From contig JAOAPV010000055.1 in assembly GCA_025463055.1 (NCBI GenBank), positions 1 through 64,000 of the forward strand: a DNA stretch of 64,000 bases. Reading direction: 5' to 3'. The translations under genes and the position numbers were made by a program. Under the pieces are notes generated by a model. It saw only the letters and a list, made by a program, of their open reading frames with translations, was not told where the DNA came from and ran no database searches. Of the stretch, positions 1 through 6,495 are shown in pieces (the first letter of the stretch is position 1; every line of letters starts with the position of its first letter). Origin of the DNA: Candidatus Acidiferrum typicum (GTDB lineage: Bacteria; Acidobacteriota; Terriglobia; Acidiferrales; UBA7541).

Positions 1-798
1 TCCATTCAGGATCAGCAGGCTAGAGGGCGCCAGGACCAGCAACAGCGGGAGCGTCAGCAACAGGATCAACAGGGCCAGCAGCAGCAGCGGGACAACGCTA
101 CAAGACAGGATCAGCAGGCTAGAGGGCGCCAGGACCAGCAACAGCGGGAGCGTCAGCAGCAGGATCAACAGCGTCAGCAGCAGCAGCGGGACAACGCTAC
201 AAGACAGAATCAGCAGCAGGCTAGAGGGCGCCAGGACCAGCAACAGCGGGAGCGTCCGCAGCAGGATAGTTCCGCAAGACAACAACAGCAGCAAACGCAG
301 CAGCAAGATCAGCAACGCCAGCAGCGGGACCAGCGAGGCAACTCCGCGAGACAGCAGTCACAAGCCAGGGACCAGCAGGACCAGCAACGTCAGCAGCAGG
401 ACTATAGGTCCGCACAAGAGCGCAGTCCGGATCAAGAGCGCCGGCAGCAAGTTGCTTGGCAAGGCGATCGTGCGCATAGCTGGCAGTCTGAACACCGTAC
501 CTGGCAACAGCGTGGCGGCTACAGCGGCTATCGCGTTCCGGAAGAGCGCTTCCGTGGCTATTACGGACAGGAACATGGGTTCCGCATTTACAGTCTCCCA
601 GTAATGTATGTCGGCGGGCATCGTCGCTTCCAGTACGGAGGCTATTGGTTCGGTCTAGTGGATCCGTGGCCCGAATACTGGTCCAGTGATTGGTACGACA
701 GCGATGACGTGTATGTGGACTATTACGGTGATGGCTATTATTTGTACAACCGCAGATATCCTCGGGATCGGATCGCCATCAGTTTCTACGTGAACTAG
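1..798 (+). CDS. Gln/Arg-rich tandem-repeat protein with Tyr/Trp-rich C-terminus (5' truncated)
   Basis: The frame is open from the first base of the window to a TAG stop at 796-798, so the gene starts upstream and at least 265 residues are visible. Residues 1-150 are almost entirely Gln, Arg and Asp, built from a 33-residue tandem repeat. From about residue 155 the composition changes to a Trp/Tyr/Gly-rich tail (YGGYWFGL, then many Y and D) of the kind that ends many acidobacterial exported proteins of unknown function. Without the N-terminus I cannot see a signal peptide, but export to the envelope is the best guess. The Q-rich part may be flexible or polymeric. No enzymatic motif is visible, and the function is unknown. 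Confidence 0.75.
   Translation, partial: SIQDQQARGRQDQQQRERQQQDQQGQQQQRDNATRQDQQARGRQDQQQRERQQQDQQRQQQQRDNATRQNQQQARGRQDQQQRERPQQDSSARQQQQQTQQQDQQRQQRDQRGNSARQQSQARDQQDQQRQQQDYRSAQERSPDQERRQQVAWQGDRAHSWQSEHRTWQQRGGYSGYRVPEERFRGYYGQEHGFRIYSLPVMYVGGHRRFQYGGYWFGLVDPWPEYWSSDWYDSDDVYVDYYGDGYYLYNRRYPRDRIAISFYVN
7..265 (+). repeat. 99-bp in-frame tandem repeat, about 2.6 copies
   Basis: Units start at CAGGAT 7, CAGGAT 106 and CAGAAT 205, so the period is exactly 99 bp (33 codons). The first two copies are nearly identical at DNA level, including the phrase CTAGAGGGCGCCAGGACCAG. The third carries an extra CAG and decays after about 60 bp. The array lies inside the Gln-rich gene and keeps the frame. 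Confidence 0.9.
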
Positions 799-825
799 GG
801 CTCATACAAAGGAGGCAGCACAGCA

Positions 826-981
826 ATGCTTGGAACAATCCTGGTGGTCTTCTTGATTTTGGCGCTCTTGGGCGCCTTGCCCCGGTGGTCGCACAGCCGC
901 AGTTGGGGTTATACCCCGACGGGTGGCGTGGGCCTCGTTCTGCTAATTGTGATCATTCTCGTGCTTCTGGGCCGTATTTAG
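826..981 (+). CDS. DUF3309-type small membrane protein (51 aa)
   Basis: A 51-residue ORF starts with ATG 826, 10 bp after a strong AAAGGAGG at 808-815, and ends at TAG 979-981. The product begins MLGTIL, has one hydrophobic helix, a conserved middle (LLGALPRWSHSRSWGY, then TPTGGVG) and a second helix of Leu/Val/Ile ending LLGRI. This order matches the DUF3309 family, short inner-membrane proteins of unknown role found in many proteobacteria and acidobacteria. It sits 27 bp after the repeat protein and 20 bp before the next small gene, so the three may be co-transcribed. The family assignment comes from the sequence pattern; the cellular function is unknown. Confidence 0.8.
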   Translation: MLGTILVVFLILALLGALPRWSHSRSWGYTPTGGVGLVLLIVIILVLLGRI

Positions 982-1001
982 ACCTTTCGCGGAGGTTGGC
1001 A

Positions 1002-1199
1002 ATGGACGAGTCAAAACGGCGTGCAGTCAAGTTTCTCGAGAAAGAAATCAAGACCTACAAAGCCCTCTCCCTATTCCTGTCGAAGAAGGGCGTCAAGGAA
1101 CATCTGAGCGCGGGAGATAAAAAGGTCCTTATTAGCCCCTCGTTTTACAAAGAGAGAGTGAAGGAAGCGAAAAAGCTTGTCTATGAACTCAGAAAATAA
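1002..1199 (+). CDS. Small basic hypothetical protein (65 aa)
   Basis: I chose ATG 1002 because GGAGG at 991-995 is correctly spaced before it; the longer frame upstream overlaps the DUF3309 gene. The product is Lys/Glu-rich and predicted helical (MDESKRRAVKFLEKEIKTYK at the start), with no membrane segment, signal peptide or cysteines, so a small cytoplasmic helical protein is likely. Its 3' end overlaps the start of the phospholipase-like gene, which suggests translational coupling. I do not recognise a family. Confidence 0.6.
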   Translation: MDESKRRAVKFLEKEIKTYKALSLFLSKKGVKEHLSAGDKKVLISPSFYKERVKEAKKLVYELRK

Positions 1200-2526
1200 G
1201 GCTGGGACGCAACTTTTTCAACGTGCTGCTTCCGGTAAGCGGCGCGCGTCGGGCCTTCGGGTTGCGGCGCTGCTTGTGCTCGTCCTCATGTGTGGTAGTG
1301 GCTCGCTGGCCTACTCCGTTCTCACCCACGAGGAAATCGTCGATCTTCTTTGGGCCGATCAGATCAGCCCACTTCTCCTCAAGCGATTTCCGACGCTTAC
1401 GGAAGACCAGCTCAAGGTGGCGCACGGTTACGCCTACGGGGGCGCCGTCATCCAGGACCTCGGCTACTATCCCTTTGGCAGCGTGGAATTCAGCAATTTG
1501 GTCCACTACGTTCGCAGCGGCGACTTCGTTCGCGAACTGCTGTTGCAGAGCCAGGACGCCAACGAGTACGCCTTTGCCCTGGGCGCGCTCTCGCACTATG
1601 CTGCCGATATCGCCGGCCATCCGGCCGTCAACCAAGCCGTTTCCATCCAGTATCCCAAGCTACGCGCCAAGTACGGCAATTCCGTCCGATACGCGGAGGA
1701 TCACACCGCGCATTTGAAGACGGAGTTCGGATTCGACATGGTGCAAGTGGCGAAGAATCGCTACGCCTCGCAGCAGTATCACGATTTCATAGGATTCCAG
1801 GTCGCCAAGCCCCTGTTGGAGCGCACCTTCCCTATCATCTACGGTGTGGAGTTAAAAGACGCGCTGACCCATGAGGATCTCGCGGTCGGTTCCTATCGCT
1901 TCGCCGTCAGCCGCATGATTCCAGAGATGACGAAAATCGCTTTGCGGACGCATAAAAAAGACATGATGCGCGAGACGCCCAACTTCGCAAAACGCAAATT
2001 CCTGTACCGTCTTTCGCGCTCCGATTACGAGAAGGAGTGGGGAAAGGACTACAAGAAAGACGGGTTCAAGACCCGCCTGTTCGCCATACTCTTGCGATAT
2101 ATGCCGAAGATTGGCCCCTTCAAAGCGCTCGCGTTTAACAACCCGACACCGCAGACCGAGGACCTTTATTTCAAGAGCATCAACACGACGGTCGACCAGT
2201 ATCGCATCTACCTTATCCAACTTCGTACCGACTCGCTGAAACTTGCCAACTCTGACTTTGACACTGGCAAAGAAACCAAAGCCGCTGAGTACTCTTTGAC
2301 CGACGAAACGTATGCAAAGTTACTAGGGCAGCTAACCGAGCGGAAGTTTGATCTGACATCGCCTGCCCTTCGCGACAATATTTTGAACTTCTATTCCGAT
2401 CTCTCTCTGCCTCTTGAAACCAAAAAGGACTCAGCTCGCTGGCAAAGCGTATTGACCGACCTCGATCAACTGAAATTGTTTGCTCCAGCTCCGATTCTCG
2501 CGGTTAACCCCGTAAAACAGCCCTGA
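1183..2526 (+). CDS. Exported zinc-dependent phospholipase C-like protein
   Basis: The product is 447 aa. ATG 1183 overlaps the previous gene by 17 bp; an upstream in-frame TTG (1177) is less likely. The N-terminus is basic (KRRAS) and is followed by a hydrophobic stretch (about residues 26-45) ending at a likely signal peptidase site near SLAYS. The mature part has spaced histidines typical of the Zn_dep_PLPC fold: H near residue 49 (LTHEE), H in KVAHGYAYG, H in SHYAADIAGHPAVN, then an E-D-H triad region (YAEDHTAH). These would ligand zinc in bacterial phospholipase C/S1-P1-like folds. Many acidobacterial relatives are annotated only as zinc-dependent phospholipase C family, and the substrate is unproven. 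The C-terminal third has no recognisable motif. Confidence 0.7.
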   Translation: MNSENKAGTQLFQRAASGKRRASGLRVAALLVLVLMCGSGSLAYSVLTHEEIVDLLWADQISPLLLKRFPTLTEDQLKVAHGYAYGGAVIQDLGYYPFGSVEFSNLVHYVRSGDFVRELLLQSQDANEYAFALGALSHYAADIAGHPAVNQAVSIQYPKLRAKYGNSVRYAEDHTAHLKTEFGFDMVQVAKNRYASQQYHDFIGFQVAKPLLERTFPIIYGVELKDALTHEDLAVGSYRFAVSRMIPEMTKIALRTHKKDMMRETPNFAKRKFLYRLSRSDYEKEWGKDYKKDGFKTRLFAILLRYMPKIGPFKALAFNNPTPQTEDLYFKSINTTVDQYRIYLIQLRTDSLKLANSDFDTGKETKAAEYSLTDETYAKLLGQLTERKFDLTSPALRDNILNFYSDLSLPLETKKDSARWQSVLTDLDQLKLFAPAPILAVNPVKQP

Positions 2527-2664
2527 TCGACAGTCACGCAGGTTAACACGTTTAAGGCGTGATCCCGAATTGCCCTAATAAACTGTAAAAGTGTGCTCAA
2601 GTGAACAGACTTGAAGTTTGTAGTCGGCTAGACTAAATCATTCGTCGGAAACTGCGAAAACACA

Positions 2665-2889
2665 ATGAAACCGATCATGTGGATTGGAATCCTGCTAGTG
2701 GTTTTGGGCGCACTGGGCCTCGCCTATCAAGGATTCAATTACACCCACGAGGAAAAAATACTGGACGTCGGTCCAATCCACGCCACCGCTGAAAAACACG
2801 ACCGGGTTTCTATTCCTCCGGCACTCGGCGGCCTCGCGTTGGCGGGCGGCATTGTGTTGCTCTTGGTCGGAGCGAAAAAGAATTCTTAG
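2665..2889 (+). CDS. DUF3185-like small inner-membrane protein (74 aa)
   Basis: This 74-residue protein has two predicted membrane helices (about residues 4-22 and 50-68) joined by a polar loop containing TATAEK-like text (here HATAEKHD) and ending in a short basic tail. This arrangement, with the loop sequence preceding PPALGGLALAGG, fits DUF3185/small stress-type membrane proteins. ATG 2665 is the only sensible start; no strong Shine-Dalgarno is seen. It stands alone between the phospholipase-like gene and the SYLF gene. Function unknown. Confidence 0.65.
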   Translation: MKPIMWIGILLVVLGALGLAYQGFNYTHEEKILDVGPIHATAEKHDRVSIPPALGGLALAGGIVLLLVGAKKNS

Positions 2890-3029
2890 TTCGAAACTAC
2901 AAAGGTATCCCGCCTGAGAGTCGGGTAACGCATAACCCTCTCCTAACTTACATCGTGTTGAAGGTTCTTCAGCCAGAAACGTCAGAAGTAAAAGTCAGCA
3001 AAACGAATTTGTGACCACGGAGGTCAGCA

Positions 3030-3743
3030 ATGAAACGATACTTAGTAGGTGCAGCATGTCTTACCGTCGTAGCAGGCGCAGTGTTTGCCGGAAAATTGAA
3101 TAACGAACAGAAACGCCTGGAAAACTGTGGCGTCGTGATGCAGGAAGTGCTGAATATTCCTGACAACATTCCTAAGGACCTCTTGGACAAGGCCGAGTGC
3201 GTCATCGTCATTCCATCTGTCCGCAAGCTTGCATTTGGTGTAGGCGCAAGCTACGGTCGTGGCGCAATGGTGTGTCGCAAAGGCGAGAAATTTAATGGCT
3301 CTTGGGGAGCTCCCGCGATGTACGCCCTGGAAGGCGGCAGCATCGGTTTTCAAATCGGCGGCGAAGCTACTGACTTGATACTGCTGGTCATGAATGACAA
3401 AGGCATGGAATCCATTCTCAGCAGCAAGGTTAAGTTAGGAGCGGATGCTTCTATTGCCGGAGGACCCAAAGGACGCGATGCTTCAGCGGACACGGACGCT
3501 TGGATGCGAGCGGAAATTCTCAGCTACTCTCGTTCCCGCGGTGTGTTTGCCGGCGTCTCCCTGGAAGGCTCCACGCTTCGCCCCGACGACGAAGCTAGCG
3601 AGCAGGTTTATGGTCATGCCATCAAGGCCAAGGAAATCGTGAGAAGTCAGACGATGGGCGTGCCCGCAACCGGCCGTCACCTTGTTAACACATTGCAAAA
3701 GAGCGCACCCCACAACGAATCTGAGCGCGCTTCGACGAGATAG
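3030..3743 (+). CDS. Lipid-binding SYLF (Ysc84-like) domain protein
   Basis: This 237-aa protein has a cleavable signal peptide (MKRYLVGAACLTVVAGAVFA), followed by a SYLF/YSC84 domain over most of its length. Characteristic pieces are the helix NIPKDLLDKAECVIVIP, the glycine-rich strand GVGASYGRGAMVCR, GSWGAPAMYALEGGSIGFQIGGEATDL and GRDASADTDA. SYLF proteins bind phosphoinositide-type lipids in eukaryotes; bacterial versions are periplasmic or membrane-associated with poorly defined roles. GGAGG at 3019-3023 places the start at ATG 3030. It is followed by a hairpin terminator. The tail after residue 215 is polar and poorly conserved. Confidence 0.85.
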   Translation: MKRYLVGAACLTVVAGAVFAGKLNNEQKRLENCGVVMQEVLNIPDNIPKDLLDKAECVIVIPSVRKLAFGVGASYGRGAMVCRKGEKFNGSWGAPAMYALEGGSIGFQIGGEATDLILLVMNDKGMESILSSKVKLGADASIAGGPKGRDASADTDAWMRAEILSYSRSRGVFAGVSLEGSTLRPDDEASEQVYGHAIKAKEIVRSQTMGVPATGRHLVNTLQKSAPHNESERASTR

Positions 3744-3750
3744 TTCGTTA

Positions 3751-3791
3751 CAGCTTGCCGGGATACGTCTAATCTCGGCAAGCTGCTATTT
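3751..3791 (+). terminator. Hairpin terminator after the SYLF gene
   Basis: A perfect 10-bp stem, CAGCTTGCCG (3751-3760) against CGGCAAGCTG (3776-3785), has a 15-nt loop and is followed by a short T-containing run (CTATTTTC). It begins 8 bp after the stop codon. The T tract is weak, so termination may be partial. Confidence 0.6.
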
Positions 3792-3839
3792 TCTGTAAAG
3801 CCGCTCCGCGCGCAGCACGCCACCAAGTACGATCCTGCT

Positions 3840-4511
3840 TTACTCGTGTAAGACCACCGTGAGCAGCGACTTGTTAACCTTGATTTTTCCGTTGTATTCG
3901 ATGAATCCAAGTTTTCTGAATTTATTCATGAAGAAGTTCACTCGGGAACGGGTGGTCCCGATCATCTTCGCCAGCGTCTCCTGAGAGACCTTCGCGAGAA
4001 TGCGCTCCGGCTGTTCCTGCTCTCCGTAACGCGCGAGTAAGAGAAGCGTGCGCGCCAGGCGTTTTTCGCTGGAGTTGAAGAGTTGATCGATCAGATCCTC
4101 TTCTACTCGGATGTTGTGCGCCAGCATGTAGGTAATGAAGTAGTTCGATAGTTCATGCTCCGCGTTCAGCACGCGCAACAATTCGTTCTTGTCGATAATC
4201 AGAATCTTCGTCGGCGTCACTGCGGTCGCCGTGCCCATCCGCACCGCCTGGCCCGCCATGCATCCCTCGCCGAAGAAATCATTCGGACCAAACATCGCAA
4301 CGACAGCTTCCTTTCCAGATCCGTTAACGACAGAAAATTTCACGCCGCCCTTCTGCACGTACATTACGCTCTCGGCTGGCTCACCCTGCGAGTAGATCGA
4401 TTCGCCTCTCGAATATTCGCCTATTTTTCGCGCAACTCCGCTCGTATCCAGAAATACTTGTGGATCGAAGGCATCGACCTTCTTAGATTTTCCTGATTTA
4501 ATCGTTTTCAT
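3840..4511 (-). CDS. Crp/Fnr-family transcriptional regulator
   Basis: This 223-aa protein has an N-terminal cyclic-nucleotide-binding-type beta barrel (about residues 25-135; YSRGESIYSQGEPAESVMYV, then GPNDFFGEGCMAG) joined by the long dimer helix to a C-terminal winged helix-turn-helix. Recognition-helix text is VSQETLAKMIGTTRSRVNFF, close to the Crp ETVGRxL-type helix but with TRSRVN, as in other Acidobacteria. There is no cluster of cysteines for an FNR iron-sulfur centre. The nucleotide-binding PRSSAE pattern is not well conserved (MAGQAVRMGTATAV), so the ligand is uncertain. It is transcribed towards the SYLF terminator and away from msrA. The regulon is unknown. Confidence 0.85.
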   Translation of the reverse strand: MKTIKSGKSKKVDAFDPQVFLDTSGVARKIGEYSRGESIYSQGEPAESVMYVQKGGVKFSVVNGSGKEAVVAMFGPNDFFGEGCMAGQAVRMGTATAVTPTKILIIDKNELLRVLNAEHELSNYFITYMLAHNIRVEEDLIDQLFNSSEKRLARTLLLLARYGEQEQPERILAKVSQETLAKMIGTTRSRVNFFMNKFRKLGFIEYNGKIKVNKSLLTVVLHE

Positions 4512-4664
4512 CTTCAGGTGGGACGCGGTTCTTTCGAGGTCGCGGCGCGCCCCATTGGCAAGTCTAGCAAGACGGTTCCCGGCTGGACTGTCTAGAACAC
4601 GACACTAATTTAGCTAGTTTCTGTCAAAAGACCATTTAAGAAACGAGATTTAGCTGGTCCCTGG

Positions 4665-5135
4665 TTAAAAGTGGCAGGACGCTGCGCCGCGCTTTTCGAG
4701 ATAGCGCTGGTGGTATTCCTCGGCTCGGTAGAAAGGCCCGGCCGCCGTGATTTCCGTGGCGATGGCCTTGCGGAATTTGCCGGCCTGTGCCGCGGCCTTC
4801 GATTTCTCCGCCACTGCCCTTTGCTCGGGCGAATGAAAGAAGATCGCGGTCCGGTATTGCGACCCGAAGTCGGGACCCTGGCGGTTCACTTGCGTGGGAT
4901 CATGCATCTGCCAGAAGGCGTCGAGCAATTGCTCGTAACTCAGCTTTGACGGGTCGAAAGTGACTTGCACAACTTCAGCGTGCCCCGTTTCGTCGGTACA
5001 CACGTCTTTGTAGGTAGGGTTTTCGGTGTGACCGCCGCTATAACCTACTACGGCGTCGAGGACCCCTGGGATCCTGCGAAACGCGGCTTCGATCCCCCAA
5101 AAGCATCCCGCTCCAAATGTAGCAGTCTCAGTCAT
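4665..5135 (-). CDS. msrA: Peptide-methionine (S)-S-oxide reductase MsrA
   Basis: The product is 156 aa. The catalytic motif GCFWG is at residues 10-14 with nucleophile Cys11, followed by the family's [23 protein letters not shown] and YRTAIFF signatures. It reduces methionine-S-sulfoxide in oxidised proteins in the cytoplasm, using thioredoxin for recycling. A single late Cys (near the C-terminal SCHF) could be the resolving residue. An AGGAG lies 7 bp before ATG 5135, which supports this start. It lies between Crp/Fnr and the divergent SDR gene and appears monocistronic. Length is normal for single-domain MsrA; no MsrB domain is fused. Confidence 0.93.
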   Translation of the reverse strand: MTETATFGAGCFWGIEAAFRRIPGVLDAVVGYSGGHTENPTYKDVCTDETGHAEVVQVTFDPSKLSYEQLLDAFWQMHDPTQVNRQGPDFGSQYRTAIFFHSPEQRAVAEKSKAAAQAGKFRKAIATEITAAGPFYRAEEYHQRYLEKRGAASCHF

Positions 5136-5280
5136 AACGATCTCCTATCGTCAGATCCATTCTACCCGGATTTGCGCACGCTATTCGATGCCCCGGGTGG
5201 CCGCCGCGATTCTTTCACTCCGCCGGTTTGACCTCACCAGCCTTTTCGCGAGAGCATGGCAAGTTTGGAGAGACCCGAAA

Positions 5281-6072
5281 ATGGACCTGGGATTACAGGG
5301 CCGCGTGGCCATCGTGGCAGCGGCAAGCAAGGGGCTGGGACGCGCCGTCGCCGAGGAGTTCGCGCGTGAGGGCGCACACCTCGCGATCTGTTCGCGCGAG
5401 GCAAGAAATATCGAGCGGACCGCCACCGAGATTCAGGCATCGACGAAGCAGCGCTTATTTTGGCGCGCCGTGGACGTCCGGCAAGAGAAAGCCGTTGCCG
5501 CGTTCGTCGCAGATACGGAAAAGGAATTCGGCCGCATCGATATTTGCGTAACAAATTCCGGCGGACCGCCATCTCATTCATTTGAGGAGACCAAGCCGGA
5601 GGAGTGGCGTGCCGCGGTGGACCAGCTTCTAATGAGCACGGTTTTCTTCGCGCGCGAAACGCTGCCGAGGATGAAGAAAAATAACTGGGGAAGATTCATC
5701 ACCATAACCTCGTCGGCGGTGAAGCAACCTGTTGACGGCCTGCTGCTCTCCAACTCTGTACGCGCCGCAGTCACTGGACTGGCGCGCACGCTAGCTAATG
5801 AATACGCGGCGTACGGCATCACCGTAAACAACGTTTGCCCAGGATACACGCGTACGGCACGCCTCGACACTCTCGCCACAACTATTTCCACGCGCGCGAA
5901 CGTCAAACCAGAAGAGGTATTCGCAGGCTGGGCTCGCGAGATTCCCGCGGGGCGCATCGGAACGCCTGAGGAGTTTGCCGCCGTGGTTGCTTTTCTGGCT
6001 TCAGAGCGCGCCAGCTACGTAAACGGGACGTCCATCGCCGTCGATGGCGGACTCGTGCGGAGCCTTCTCTAG
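5281..6072 (+). CDS. Atypical SDR (BKR-like) oxidoreductase with altered active site
   Basis: I place the start at ATG 5281 (263 aa), because the 31 residues added by the upstream in-frame ATG do not resemble an SDR N-terminus. A Rossmann fold is evident: AAASKGLGRAVA replaces the usual TGxxxGIG, NSGGPP replaces NNAG, and PGYTRTARL and YVNGTSIAVDGG mark the C-terminal half. At the catalytic site the expected YxxxK is absent; the segment reads LLLSNSVRAAVTG. This matches a known subgroup of ketoacyl-reductase-like SDRs without the standard tetrad. It probably binds NAD(P) but its reaction cannot be predicted. The ACT-domain gene follows 3 bp after the stop, so the two are probably co-transcribed. 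Confidence 0.8.
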   Translation: MDLGLQGRVAIVAAASKGLGRAVAEEFAREGAHLAICSREARNIERTATEIQASTKQRLFWRAVDVRQEKAVAAFVADTEKEFGRIDICVTNSGGPPSHSFEETKPEEWRAAVDQLLMSTVFFARETLPRMKKNNWGRFITITSSAVKQPVDGLLLSNSVRAAVTGLARTLANEYAAYGITVNNVCPGYTRTARLDTLATTISTRANVKPEEVFAGWAREIPAGRIGTPEEFAAVVAFLASERASYVNGTSIAVDGGLVRSLL

Positions 6073-6075
6073 CGC

Positions 6076-6486
6076 ATGAGCGAATCCAACCGGCAATTTG
6101 AGTTAACTGTATTGAAAGGATCTTTCGCGATCGTGCGTTTGGCGCCAGATTCACCTCTTCCTCTATGGGCAACAGAGGGAGATTTTGTCTCGATCACCCG
6201 CACGAGCGATGAGCTCTCGGTCGTTTGCCCTGCGGATCGAGTCCCTAACGGTACCGTCGCGGAAACAGGATGGCGCGTGCTGAAGGTAAACGGTGTGTTT
6301 GCATTGTCAGAGGTCGGTGTGCTGGCAACGCTATCCGCGTCTTTGGCCGGTGCAGAGGTAAGTCTGTTCGTAATCTCCACTTTCGAAACGGACTATTTGT
6401 TAGTTAACGAAAAGCAGCTAGATGACGCAATCGCGGCTCTCCGAGCAACGGGGCACCGCATCGACCAAAGCAGCGCCCTTCCGTAA
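6076..6486 (+). CDS. ACT-domain regulatory-type protein (CASTOR-like)
   Basis: This 136-residue protein has the hallmarks of stand-alone double ACT-type proteins related to the CASTOR arginine sensors: an opening strand ELTVLKGSFAIVRL, a central SITRTSDELSVVCP segment, then VGVLATLSASLAGAEVSLFVISTFETDYLLV. Such proteins bind small ligands, often amino acids, at ACT interfaces; the ligand here is unknown. It starts 3 bp after the SDR stop with no strong Shine-Dalgarno, which suggests translational coupling, and the aminopeptidase gene follows after 9 bp. All three genes could form one transcript. Confidence 0.8.
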   Translation: MSESNRQFELTVLKGSFAIVRLAPDSPLPLWATEGDFVSITRTSDELSVVCPADRVPNGTVAETGWRVLKVNGVFALSEVGVLATLSASLAGAEVSLFVISTFETDYLLVNEKQLDDAIAALRATGHRIDQSSALP

Positions 6487-6495
6487 CGGGATCTC

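Noticed and set aside
7-265. Tandem array considered as a CRISPR or minisatellite
   Set aside because: The period is 99 bp with no spacer/repeat alternation and it keeps an open reading frame, so it is a coding repeat.
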